64,000 bases of DNA from Acinetobacter sp. ANC 3781 (lineage in GTDB: Bacteria > Pseudomonadota > Gammaproteobacteria > Pseudomonadales > Moraxellaceae), in NCBI RefSeq assembly GCF_004331285.1, contig NZ_SJOH01000003.1, forward strand, positions 124,001-188,000, in the 5' to 3' direction. Below are positions 8,367 through 15,258 of the stretch, in pieces. The notes under the pieces are model-generated. The model made no database searches, had not been told where the DNA came from, and worked only from the letters and a program-made list of their open reading frames with translations. The translations under genes were made by a program, and so were the position numbers. The stretch's first letter is position 1. The number at the start of each line of letters is the position of its first letter.

Positions 8367-8380
8367 TGGTTATCTTTATA

Positions 8381-8467
8381 CTAATTAAACATTTGCCCCA
8401 ATTGGTGAATAACCAACATAAGAGCAAGAGCTGAAGATGATGTCGCAAGCATTTCTACTGTATTCAT
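8381..8467 (-). CDS. 28-residue single-span membrane peptide
   Basis: Short frame from ATG 8467 to TAG 8381 encoding MNTVEMLATSSSALALMLVI and eight more residues. A very strong Shine-Dalgarno (AGGAGGGAG) lies a few bases upstream, a good promoter at 8499-8528 drives it, and a hairpin follows. This makes a complete minimal transcription unit. The protein has one predicted membrane helix (about residues 7-22). The function is unknown; small toxins, superinfection-exclusion peptides and holin-like peptides share this form. Confidence 0.65.
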   Translation of the reverse strand: MNTVEMLATSSSALALMLVIHQLGQMFN

Positions 8468-8498
8468 TATGACTCCCTCCTGCTTTTATTGTTCTATT

Positions 8499-8528
8499 TT
8501 TATACATCATAATAGGAATTGTTATCAA
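8499..8528 (-). promoter_or_regulatory. Sigma-70 promoter of the 28-residue peptide gene
   Basis: TTGATA (8528-8523), 18-bp spacer, TATAAA (8504-8499), reading leftward about 30 bp before the start codon. Confidence 0.6.
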
Positions 8529-8576
8529 TGCTGAATAAATGAAACAAGTAAAAATTTATGACAAATTTCAAGCATT

Positions 8577-8602
8577 AAAAAACCTCCCGAGGGAGGCTTT
8601 TA
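8577..8602 (-). terminator. Terminator of the PIN-ImmA/IrrE operon
   Basis: AAAACCTCCC-GAGGGAGGCTTTT stem with a T run, 25-50 bp after the stop of the PIN gene. Confidence 0.65.
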
Positions 8603-8627
8603 TTTTTTAACAAAATATAAAATTCTA

Positions 8628-9155
8628 TTATTTCAAAGTGAAGTTATTGTGGGCATGCTTTCTAAGTAATGAAGGCATAGTTATACAACTAACTCCAAAA
8701 TGAGCAGCAGCATCTGGAATGAGAATTCTTGATTTAGCAGCAGGATTGGAAAGCTCCTCAGTGACTATCACATAATCATAAGCCATGGCTGTTGCAATTA
8801 AATGAGCATCAGCGCTATCAGGTTTAGCAAATTCAGTTTTTGCTTTAGGTAAAAAATGGGGGCTAGAAAAAGCCCAATTCATTAATTTTTTGTACTCAAC
8901 AGCAACTTTTTGATCTGATAAACTTTTTACGAACATATTCTGAGGAATTGATTGGCTTCTTAGAAGTTGTGATAACTCATCTAAAGACGTAGGCGGCTTA
9001 ATCATTTCATCAAATACTTTATCAATACTATAAAACATATCTGCATGATATCCACCGATCAACCAATCCCAAAATCCATTGCAGAAAGATGGATGATAAG
9101 AAAGATTGTGAGATTGAATAAAAATATTAGTATCAAGCAGGTACTTTATATGCAT
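8628..9155 (-). CDS. DUF4411 PIN-like ribonuclease (putative toxin)
   Basis: 175 residues. N-terminal YLLDTNIFIQ carries the first PIN acidic residue, a conserved Glu lies in the middle (DEMIKPP), and SADAHLIATAMAYDYVIVTEE supplies further acidic residues. This is the layout of DUF4411, a PIN-like nuclease family usually acting on RNA. Its start overlaps the stop of the upstream ImmA/IrrE gene by one base (TAATG), so the two are translationally coupled. Such pairs have been predicted to be toxin-antitoxin systems. Confidence 0.82.
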   Translation of the reverse strand: MHIKYLLDTNIFIQSHNLSYHPSFCNGFWDWLIGGYHADMFYSIDKVFDEMIKPPTSLDELSQLLRSQSIPQNMFVKSLSDQKVAVEYKKLMNWAFSSPHFLPKAKTEFAKPDSADAHLIATAMAYDYVIVTEELSNPAAKSRILIPDAAAHFGVSCITMPSLLRKHAHNNFTLK

Positions 9156-10276
9156 TAAATAACACCACCAATTTTCATGATATTCTGTGGGCTTGCATTT
9201 AATAACTTTCCAGCATCCCTTAATAATATTTTTCCAGATAAAGCCTGATTTACAATTGTTTTAGTCAAAAGATAGCTATTTCTTCCTGGAATCAAATTTA
9301 CAAAGTTTGGGCTTCCATCTTTTTTAGGTATGTTCTTATATGCCTCATATTCCTCTCTTTGTATGAGTTGATAATCAAATGTACCAATAAAGCCATAAGT
9401 CAAAGCTAACCTTGCCACCATTAATTTACTTACACAAAAAATATTGGCAATAGCTATTAAATTACCTTCAGTTGAATACCAATAGTCATAAAATTCTTTC
9501 TTGGTGATTAATACTTCTGCGGCAATTTTGTTGCAAAATACTTCATTTGGATCATTTCCATAAAAGTCCAAATCATCTACTCCAGATTCACCTAACCATA
9601 TGTGTGCTAATTCATGAGCCAAAGTAAAAATTAATGCAGATGGAAGATCCTGACTATTTAGAAAAATTACAGGTGCATATTTATCAATTAAAACAAATCC
9701 CCTAAACTCTTCGGTATTGAGAGGTTTTTTCGTTGCATTTTTTACCATGCTATTTTTAAAAACTAGAATTCCCACCTCTTCACACTTAGAAACCAAATTT
9801 TTTAAATAGTCTTCTCTGCTTTTTTTAGTGCATAAGTCATAAGGTAACCCAATAGTTTTTCTTATATCAGAAGCAATAATACTTACATCTGTATAATGGT
9901 CATATTTTCCAACAAACTCTAAATGCTCAGCGTAATTTTCTTTGAGAAACTCAATATACCATTCTTGCTTTGCTTGGATATCCTCTAAAACCTCATAAAA
10001 ACTTTCACTAAGTGGTTGAGCATTTTGACCTTGACGTAAATCAGGAATATTTGGCTTATACAGGGATTCTGGAGGTGCATCTAAAAATAAAGCACCAAAA
10101 GGAACCTTTGTAATATCTGCAAAATTCTCAGCCTGATTTACTGAGAACTCACCAGCAAGCAATTTTTTCTGTGTGCGCTCTGCTTCAGAAATCTTAGAAA
10201 CGACTTGGTCTAAGCGCAATCCAATATTGTTTGCAGCCCATTCCAACATGTCGATACTAAAATTCAATGTACTCAT
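9155..10276 (-). CDS. HTH plus ImmA/IrrE (M78) metallopeptidase, antitoxin/regulator partner
   Basis: 373 residues from ATG 10276 (AAGGTG just upstream); the longer frame needs a TTG at 10303 inside the operator. Residues about 10-65 form an Xre-like helix-turn-helix. The C-terminal half is a Peptidase_M78 domain with HELAH at residues 221-225 and a downstream Glu near 254 (CNKIAAEVL) as third zinc ligand. ImmA-type peptidases cleave repressors. Coupled to a PIN nuclease gene, it probably forms a toxin-antitoxin or defence module. The coding strand is AT-rich compared with the tail genes around it, which suits recent acquisition. Confidence 0.85.
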   Translation of the reverse strand: MSTLNFSIDMLEWAANNIGLRLDQVVSKISEAERTQKKLLAGEFSVNQAENFADITKVPFGALFLDAPPESLYKPNIPDLRQGQNAQPLSESFYEVLEDIQAKQEWYIEFLKENYAEHLEFVGKYDHYTDVSIIASDIRKTIGLPYDLCTKKSREDYLKNLVSKCEEVGILVFKNSMVKNATKKPLNTEEFRGFVLIDKYAPVIFLNSQDLPSALIFTLAHELAHIWLGESGVDDLDFYGNDPNEVFCNKIAAEVLITKKEFYDYWYSTEGNLIAIANIFCVSKLMVARLALTYGFIGTFDYQLIQREEYEAYKNIPKKDGSPNFVNLIPGRNSYLLTKTIVNQALSGKILLRDAGKLLNASPQNIMKIGGVI

Positions 10277-10296
10277 ACACACCTTATAATTTTCTA

Positions 10297-10332
10297 ATGC
10301 CAAAACATGGCATAAGTCAATTTATTATAACA
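10297..10332 (-). promoter_or_regulatory. Promoter and operator of the ImmA/IrrE-PIN operon
   Basis: An extended -10 (TGTTATAAT, 10332-10324) is followed by a palindrome ATGCCA-AAACA-TGGCAT (10297-10313), about 20 bp before the start codon. The operator would overlap the transcription start, which is typical of autorepression by the HTH protein. Confidence 0.55.
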
Positions 10333-10380
10333 GTAAAAAATCTTTTGTATTGATTTTGAGCTTTTAATTAAGAAACCAAC

Positions 10381-11135
10381 TCACGCTGATTTCTTACTCA
10401 GCTTCTTATACGCTTCATCAATAAACTGATTATCCAGATCAAAAATGACCGCATTAAAGATATAACGTTCAACGGGTGGTTCGTATAAATCACAGTAAGC
10501 ATTCACATCAGCAATACTTAGGGCTAACGGTGTGCCCTGTTCATATCTACGTGACCGGGCAATAGTGTTATAAGCTTCAATCAAAGCATTTGCAGTATAG
10601 GAATATGCAGGGGGATCAGGCAATTTAATACCCAATGCTTCACGCTGCTTTATTTCGTGTTCGCTGAGTCCTGCGTATCGACTGAGGTACTTGTGGAGTT
10701 CTCGGACTTTCCCAAAACTTCATCTCGATACTTGTCGGCTTCAGTTTGAATCTGTTCAGCTTTAACCCGGACAAAGGCGAAAATTACAGGGCCAATATCA
10801 CCCATTTCAAGAAGTTTACAGGCATTTTCAGGTGTGCACGGCTGCTCCACTTCCTCTTCATCAACACGAAAAGAAATTCCTTTCCAGTCTTCAATTAAGT
10901 GACATGCAGCTGCTTGAAACAGCAGTTCATGGAAAGTTTTATCCTGTGATGAGGCTTTAGATACATCAAAGCCTTTCGAGCTTACTTGGTTATTAGCACG
11001 CTCAATTGCCACCTGATAAGCTTTGTGAGCAATACCGCGAATCTTGAATTCTGCTAACACTTTACCGTCGGCATCCTTGTATTCACACCACTGGCTCACT
11101 TCTCTATTTTTGACAATGTTTACAACTAAAGTCAT
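10381..11135 (-). CDS. Tail assembly chaperone GT fusion made by -1 frameshift
   Basis: Translation of the 10650-11135 frame can shift by -1 at GGGAAAG (10713-10707) and continue to 10381, giving about 251 residues (143 before the shift, 108 after). The -1 frame is open through the end of the G gene and codes for a sensible peptide there (RELHKYLSRYAGLSEHEIKQ) before continuing into GIKLPDPPAYSY. The downstream frame has no good start of its own (only TTG at 10635). In lambda the same heptamer makes gpGT, the chaperone that loads the tape measure with tail tube subunits. Confidence 0.82.
10650..11135 (-). CDS. Tail assembly chaperone (G-like)
   Basis: 161 residues when translation stays in frame. 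It follows the tail tube gene, as gpG does in lambda. The N-terminal part is a compact alpha/beta domain, followed by helices (HELLFQAAACHLIEDWKGI and PVIFAFVRVKAEQIQTEADKY). The last 18 residues after the slippery site are Ser/Thr/Asp-rich and look unstructured, as expected for the unshifted tail. The T-like frame begins in overlap with it. Confidence 0.82.
   Translation of the reverse strand: MTLVVNIVKNREVSQWCEYKDADGKVLAEFKIRGIAHKAYQVAIERANNQVSSKGFDVSKASSQDKTFHELLFQAAACHLIEDWKGISFRVDEEEVEQPCTPENACKLLEMGDIGPVIFAFVRVKAEQIQTEADKYRDEVLGKSENSTSTSVDTQDSANTK
10707..10713 (-). promoter_or_regulatory. Programmed -1 frameshift heptamer
   Basis: GGGAAAG in phase G-GGA-AAG within the G reading frame, the same heptamer as used by phage lambda. 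A second usable heptamer (TTTGGGA) precedes it directly. Confidence 0.82.
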
Positions 11136-11151
11136 TTTTATCCATCCAAAA

Positions 11152-11171
11152 GAAAACCGCCCGAAGGCGGC
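11152..11171 (-). terminator. Hairpin
   Basis: AACCGCC-CGAA-GGCGGCC stem between the tail tube and tail chaperone genes. Confidence 0.5.
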
Positions 11172-11176
11172 CAGAT

Positions 11177-12097
11177 TTAAGGTGCGATAATACGCGTGAT
11201 GGTTGGCGATACATTGATGTGGTTAAAGCTCACATCAAGCATGATCGTGTCTTCACCACCGCCATCCGGGTGATTGGCTTCAGATACTTCCAGTTGCGGA
11301 AATTCAAATGCGTAGCCATTACCTTTGCTATCTTCGATTGAGAAATTAATCGGCATAGTGTCGCGCGATTTCACATAGTCGACATATTCCGCAGCTTGTG
11401 CACCAAAAATGAATTGGCTGCTTAAAGTAATATCCACCATCTTTTCAAGATAAGTTTGAGCTGAAAGTTTCTGATTGCCGATACAGCGGATCGCTTCCAG
11501 ATTGTTGGAGATATTCAGTTCAAGCGACTGCATGCAGGCAGTGCCGACAATACCTTGTCCATTTACAGTCAAGTCGCCTACATTCAATGCAGATACCATG
11601 ACCGCTTCTGGAACAGGAATTGGAGCAACAACCGGATTTACTGTAGTGCGCTCAAAGTCGGTACCAACAGGGCCAAAGGTCGCTGTGATTTTACCAGTGG
11701 TCGCAATAGATAATGATGCTTCACCAATGCGCACACCGCGGTAAATAAAGACCTGGCCAGTATCTGAATAGTGCTTCACAAAGGTAAATGTTTTGCGGAC
11801 ATCACCACCAAATTGAAGAACATCACCTGCCCACTCATTCATGGCCACTGCTGACCAGAAATCATCAAACAGGCCGACAGATAATTCAACTTCAAGCGAA
11901 CCGGTAATCTCCGCTTCAGTCGCCATACCGCCTTGACGGAAGCGTGTATCTGAAACACTGGCTGAGGCTTCTGTGGTTACTGATTCTGATAAGCCATCTG
12001 TGACCCGACGTACTGTTTTCCAGATCGGTACTGCCGGCAATACTTCCGGGGTTTCCTCCACTGCATAGTAGAGGCGAATTTTTGCACCACTCGACAT
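11177..12097 (-). CDS. Major tail tube protein
   Basis: 306 residues. Matches the phage tail tube pattern: an N-terminal beta-rich domain (TEASASVSDTRFRQGGMATEAEITGSLEVELSVG) then a repeat of the same fold (VGTACMQSLELNISNNLEAIRCIGNQ). Tail tube subunits stack as rings to form the tail lumen. It lies between the tail-terminator gene and the G/GT chaperones, as expected for a siphophage; a Rha-like gene is inserted upstream. Confidence 0.88.
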   Translation of the reverse strand: MSSGAKIRLYYAVEETPEVLPAVPIWKTVRRVTDGLSESVTTEASASVSDTRFRQGGMATEAEITGSLEVELSVGLFDDFWSAVAMNEWAGDVLQFGGDVRKTFTFVKHYSDTGQVFIYRGVRIGEASLSIATTGKITATFGPVGTDFERTTVNPVVAPIPVPEAVMVSALNVGDLTVNGQGIVGTACMQSLELNISNNLEAIRCIGNQKLSAQTYLEKMVDITLSSQFIFGAQAAEYVDYVKSRDTMPINFSIEDSKGNGYAFEFPQLEVSEANHPDGGGEDTIMLDVSFNHINVSPTITRIIAP

Positions 12098-12124
12098 GGC
12101 TTAATACTCCTAATTTTTAGGCAT

Positions 12125-12148
12125 AAAAAAACCACCTTTCGGTGGCAT
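12125..12148 (-). terminator. Hairpin after Rha-like gene
   Basis: AACCACC-TTTC-GGTGG stem between the Rha-like gene and the tail tube gene. Confidence 0.5.
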
Positions 12149-12167
12149 TGGTTTGGAATTAAATTGG

Positions 12168-12704
12168 CTATTCAAATAAGCAGGGCTGAATCTGCCGATC
12201 TACATTCGTAATCGCAGTTTGTAAGATATCTCTTTGTTTTTTCCAAGTTGATAGACCTTTACCACATGCACTGGCAATATCTTTTTCGCATTCTAATTTT
12301 GCATTCAAAGCTTCTCGTTTTTGTAGCAAAAAGAAATAATCTGTTTGCAGTAAGGTGCGAGCCTCAAAAAAGGCTCTTACTAATGCTTTCTTAAATTCAC
12401 GAACCTTCGGACTATTACGCATGTAAGTTAAAAGCAATGTAGCTTGCTGTTCATTAAGAGCTGCATATTCGGTATGGCGACCACGTGTAGACTGGCGATG
12501 CTCCCAATTCGACATTTCAAATGCGGAATTCGACATTTCAAATGTGACCAAACCAAACTCAGAAAAATCAGACTTATAACTTCGAACAAGTTGGATGACT
12601 GATTTATGCTGAACACCCAGACCGAGTGCAATTTGTAAAGTTGTGGTTTTGGGTACACCCTTTTTAACATCAACAATTTTTAAAACTTCGATTTTTGCAT
12701 TCAT
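12168..12704 (-). CDS. Rha-family phage regulatory protein
   Basis: 178 residues. The N-terminal half matches the Rha (pRha) winged-helix pattern: LGVQHKSVIQLVRSYKSDFSEFG, then RHTEYAALNEQQATLLLTYMRNSPKVREFKKALVRAFFEAR. The C-terminal 60 residues are charged helix. Rha-type proteins interfere with phage growth or regulate lysogeny. Within the domain an FEMSN unit is duplicated seven codons apart, encoded by two identical 18-bp direct repeats with palindromic cores. It interrupts the tail genes and is flanked by hairpins, so it looks like an inserted accessory gene. Confidence 0.83.
   Translation of the reverse strand: MNAKIEVLKIVDVKKGVPKTTTLQIALGLGVQHKSVIQLVRSYKSDFSEFGLVTFEMSNSAFEMSNWEHRQSTRGRHTEYAALNEQQATLLLTYMRNSPKVREFKKALVRAFFEARTLLQTDYFFLLQKREALNAKLECEKDIASACGKGLSTWKKQRDILQTAITNVDRQIQPCLFE
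12506..12544. repeat. Duplicated palindrome-bearing repeat in Rha-like gene
   Basis: AATTCGACATTTCAAATG occurs at 12506-12523 and again at 12527-12544, 21 bp (seven codons) apart. Each contains the palindrome CATTT-C-AAATG. Confidence 0.85.
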
Positions 12705-12731
12705 ATTTAACTCCTTGAGTTGTGGTTAAAA

Positions 12732-12764
12732 CTGAGAGTCGAATGCAGTAGGAATAACTCTCAG
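12732..12764. promoter_or_regulatory. Inverted repeat upstream of Rha-like gene
   Basis: Perfect 8-bp arms CTGAGAGT (12732-12739) and ACTCTCAG (12757-12764), 28 bp upstream of the start codon. Could be an operator or a leader stem. No promoter assigned. Confidence 0.45.
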
Positions 12765-12770
12765 GCAATA

Positions 12771-12802
12771 AAAAACCCTGATCTAATTAAAGGTCAGGGT
12801 TT
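12771..12802 (-). terminator. Terminator after tail-terminator gene
   Basis: AACCCTGA and TCAGGGTT arms with A and T runs, 25 bp after the stop at 12827. Confidence 0.6.
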
Positions 12803-12826
12803 GGTGAGGTTGGTTGTGTAATCTGG

Positions 12827-13261
12827 CTAGTTCACTCGGTAAGACACATTCACATTGTATTGATAAAAACTCATAGTTGAAGGGTCGCCGATCGCTGATG
12901 AATGCCCCGCATCCAGAATATCTGCCTGAAGCATTTCCAGATCACCCACCTTATAGAACCGCATATGTTCAGCCCACTTATCAGCAAGTCTAGATAGTTC
13001 CAATGTTCCAGAGTGAAGCGGTGCAAATAACTGGATAAATACAATACCCGGTGTGCGAGTACATGGCTGATCACCAATACTGGCAATAAACGATCCTGCA
13101 TTATTCACTGTGACTTTTGCCCAGATCTCTGCAGCTGGCGGCTCGTATGGCTTTCCACCGACTAGAGGATTGTTCGCTAATTGAATATTTGCTTTAGGCA
13201 TGCCAGTGAACGCACCAACACGCGCAAGAATCGCTTGCAATGCTTGAGTATTGGTCATCAT
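12827..13261 (-). CDS. Tail terminator-like protein (DUF4128 type)
   Basis: 144 residues from ATG 13261, which overlaps the upstream stop as ATGA; a longer frame from 13276 would overlap more. The sequence (LQAILARVG...WAKVTVNNAGSF, PGIVFIQLFAPLHSGT, YQYNVNVSYRV) resembles the DUF4128/tail-terminator fold that caps the tail tube. Position between the HK97-gp10-like gene and the tail tube supports this. Confidence 0.78.
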   Translation of the reverse strand: MMTNTQALQAILARVGAFTGMPKANIQLANNPLVGGKPYEPPAAEIWAKVTVNNAGSFIASIGDQPCTRTPGIVFIQLFAPLHSGTLELSRLADKWAEHMRFYKVGDLEMLQADILDAGHSSAIGDPSTMSFYQYNVNVSYRVN

Positions 13262-13632
13262 CTGTATTTCTCGCAAATGTATCGGAATGAAAGCGCGTAG
13301 ACACCATTAGGTGCTTGCTGACTGTGGCCCATTTCTAAAGCAGGTCCATAGGGGCTTAATGTTTGGATATAGACAAGACCAGCTATTTTTGCTGTAGATG
13401 CCACTTTTAAGCCTTCGCTTAAGGTTTCATTGCCTGATAGGTCATAGCCCTTCTCATAAGCATTTTGCGGTGCATCCAGCGTAACTTTATGCGATGCTCG
13501 AAACTCACCATCCATCACAGGTGATCGAATAACGACTTGCTGTAATGTTTCGCCTACGATCTTTTTAAGATGGTCGTCTGCGGTTTTAAGCACATCAAGT
13601 GCAAAATTAGTCGGTTTGTTTTTCCATGACAT
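13258..13632 (-). CDS. HK97 gp10-like neck/tail completion protein
   Basis: 124 residues from ATG 13632 (GGGTG 6-7 nt upstream); a GTG at 13641 is the alternative. The pattern ADDHLKKIVGETLQQVVIRSPVMDGEFRASHKVTLDAP, then GPALEMGHSQQAPNGVYALS, is typical of HK97-gp10 family proteins that join head and tail. It overlaps the next gene by 4 nt. Confidence 0.83.
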   Translation of the reverse strand: MSWKNKPTNFALDVLKTADDHLKKIVGETLQQVVIRSPVMDGEFRASHKVTLDAPQNAYEKGYDLSGNETLSEGLKVASTAKIAGLVYIQTLSPYGPALEMGHSQQAPNGVYALSFRYICEKYR

Positions 13633-13646
13633 AAATTTCACCCATT

Positions 13647-13674
13647 AAAAAACCCACCTTTTTACCGGTGGGTT
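13647..13674 (-). terminator. Terminator of the 42-residue ORF
   Basis: AACCCACC and GGTGGGTT arms with a short T-rich centre and flanking A/T runs, directly after the TAG at 13680. Confidence 0.6.
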
Positions 13675-13679
13675 TCTCT

Positions 13680-13808
13680 CTACCAAGGGATATTTTCATA
13701 GAGCCATTGTGCAATCTTGACAGCATTGTAAATCCTAAAACTCACCTTGACAGCCAATTTTACATTTTTAATAGATAATTTAGTTTTTATTAGTTTTTTT
13801 GAAATCAC
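13680..13808 (-). CDS. Small basic protein, 42 residues
   Basis: GTG 13808 to TAG 13680, with AAGGA 8 nt upstream and a terminator right after the stop. The product is strongly basic (MISKKLIKTKLSIKNVKLAV, then VSFRIYNAVKIAQWLYENIP) and could form amphipathic helices. No family recognised. Support comes from the Shine-Dalgarno and the 3' hairpin only. Confidence 0.45.
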   Translation of the reverse strand: MISKKLIKTKLSIKNVKLAVKVSFRIYNAVKIAQWLYENIPW

Positions 13809-13810
13809 TT

Positions 13811-14010
13811 TATTTTCCTTTTCGTTTTTATTTTTTCTAAGAGTCGCGCGCGTCCCTTCTATAAAGGCTAGCTTGTTGCATCACCTTTTTTCTTGTGTAC
13901 CCGAACGGGGACCTAAGAGAAATAAAATCGATTAGGAGTTTTAAGGATATAACTATCAAAACCAAACTGGCGTTATTAGATATTTATCTACTACATTTAT
14001 CAACTATTTT
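13811..14010. other. AT-rich non-coding stretch between connector genes
   Basis: No convincing gene on either strand; the minus strand could encode a 14-residue peptide only. A possible leftward promoter fits TTGATA, 17 bp, TCTAAT at about 13959-13987, upstream of the 42-residue ORF. An atypical GCGCGCG run lies near 13847. The block looks like an accessory insertion in the connector operon. Confidence 0.4.
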
Positions 14011-14385
14011 TTATATTTTCCTCAACTGGCAAGTCCAAATACTACCGGTTGGATCAGCACCAATATTCACTACCTTAAAGCCACCTCTACTGGTAACCCA
14101 AACATCATCAATCTGTGGAATACCTGTAACTTCATTTTGCAGCACGATAGCTTTGGAATCTGTCACCTGATAATCAGTCGGTTTGACCATGTCTTTTAGA
14201 TATGAGCCAAATAAAACGCCACGCCCTGAATATGATTCATCACCAACAACCGGATAAGTCTGCGTTTCAAAGTCAAACTCACCAGAGTAAATCAGTTTTT
14301 CACAAGTGAAAGCATCGACGGCATCAGCCAGATCCTCATCAAATGCAGCTGCAAGTTCTTCCTGAAGTTCATTTCTCATACCCAT
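14011..14385 (-). CDS. Putative head-tail joining (head completion) protein
   Basis: 124 residues, ATG 14385 with AAAGGA upstream. The N-terminal helix (LQEELAAAFDEDLADAV) leads into a beta-rich domain (YSGRGVLFGSYLKDMV...DDVWVTSRGGFKVVNIGADPTGSIWTCQLRK) like head-closure or stopper proteins of siphophages. Position between the connector and the HK97-gp10-like gene supports this. Family assignment is from pattern and place only. Confidence 0.65.
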   Translation of the reverse strand: MGMRNELQEELAAAFDEDLADAVDAFTCEKLIYSGEFDFETQTYPVVGDESYSGRGVLFGSYLKDMVKPTDYQVTDSKAIVLQNEVTGIPQIDDVWVTSRGGFKVVNIGADPTGSIWTCQLRKI

Positions 14386-14387
14386 GG

Positions 14388-14771
14388 CTAAATCCTTTTT
14401 AGGAACTGTACTGAAGATCGCTTGGTATAGGGTTTGATCAAATCAAGGATGTATTGCTCATAGGTATTTAGATCTTCCGAGCCTGCTGCAAAAGTCTTTG
14501 ATACGCTAGTTCCAGATTGGGCCGATACTGTCTTACTCACCACCGTGGCAGTTTTACCCTGGTAAAGCTTTCCGGCAAGAATTCCTCTAATAATTTCATA
14601 TGAAGCCAGCTTAATTGGTGCTGGTACTATTGAAGAATCAAGATATTCTTTCACATTACGTGAGCGTAAATATGCATCTACTTGGGAGAGCAAACGAGCC
14701 TTGTCACTAGCGCTTTGACCAGCAAATTCAGGCACGTTTTCCAGCACTTCTGTTTCAGTGACAAAGCTCAT
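14388..14771 (-). CDS. Head-tail connector (adaptor) protein
   Basis: 127 residues from ATG 14771 (AAGGA 9 nt upstream); a longer frame to 14858 lies inside the upstream gene. All-helical N-terminus (MSFVTETEVLENVPEFAGQ, SDKARLLSQVDAYLRSR) followed by a helix pair and a flexible Ser/Thr/Lys region, similar in size and layout to gp6/gp15-type adaptors that dock on the portal. Confidence 0.65.
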   Translation of the reverse strand: MSFVTETEVLENVPEFAGQSASDKARLLSQVDAYLRSRNVKEYLDSSIVPAPIKLASYEIIRGILAGKLYQGKTATVVSKTVSAQSGTSVSKTFAAGSEDLNTYEQYILDLIKPYTKRSSVQFLKRI

Positions 14772-14775
14772 TGGT

Positions 14776-15216
14776 TTATTCCTTTGGTTGATCCGCTTCT
14801 TCTGCTGCTTTCGCGGCTTTGGCTTCTGCAGCAGTAGGCTTTTTGGCCTTGGTTTCAAGTTCTTTTACTTTGGTCTTCAGATCATCATTTTCAGATGTTA
14901 GCTTTTTAACCGCATCACGCTCTTTATCAAGCTGATCAGTCAATTCAGTATTTTCAGCTACCACCTTTTCACATTCTGCTTTTGCTTCATCAAGACTAGC
15001 CTGAAGCTCAGGAGTGATGCCTACGTTTAGTGAAACTGTTTGGCTTTTAGGCTGATTATCGAGAAATGCATAGGCTTGGTCGACCAGATCAGCATCAGGA
15101 AAATCATCATCCACTTCAACCGAAGTGGCACCACCGATTACACCCAAGAATGAACTTCGATAACAAACATTAGGATCGGGATGCTTGGGAATATTTTCTG
15201 TATAAACTACTTTCAT
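14776..15216 (-). CDS. Phage protein with C-terminal coiled coil
   Basis: 146 residues from ATG 15216 (GGAG 7 nt upstream). The N-terminal 75 residues form a small folded part (KVVYTENIPKHPDPNVCYR...). From about residue 80 the sequence is a long acidic/basic coiled coil ending in an Ala/Lys-rich tail. It lies between capsid and connector genes. The function is unknown; capsid decoration or head-assembly accessory roles fit its place. Confidence 0.65.
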   Translation of the reverse strand: MKVVYTENIPKHPDPNVCYRSSFLGVIGGATSVEVDDDFPDADLVDQAYAFLDNQPKSQTVSLNVGITPELQASLDEAKAECEKVVAENTELTDQLDKERDAVKKLTSENDDLKTKVKELETKAKKPTAAEAKAAKAAEEADQPKE

Positions 15217-15234
15217 CTTTATGCTCCAAAACAA

Positions 15235-15250
15235 AGGCGACCGAAGTCGC
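15235..15250 (-). terminator. Hairpin after capsid gene
   Basis: GGCGAC-CGAA-GTCGCC stem just downstream of the major capsid gene. Confidence 0.5.
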
Positions 15251-15258
15251 CATGTTTA

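Noticed and set aside
10381..10635. Independent 84-residue gene after the tail chaperone
   Set aside because: Its only start is TTG and the same frame is open and protein-like upstream, so it is the T part of a frameshift fusion.
13747..14170. Plus-strand genes in the connector region
   Set aside because: Frames are T-rich with poor composition and overlap the well-supported minus-strand head completion gene.
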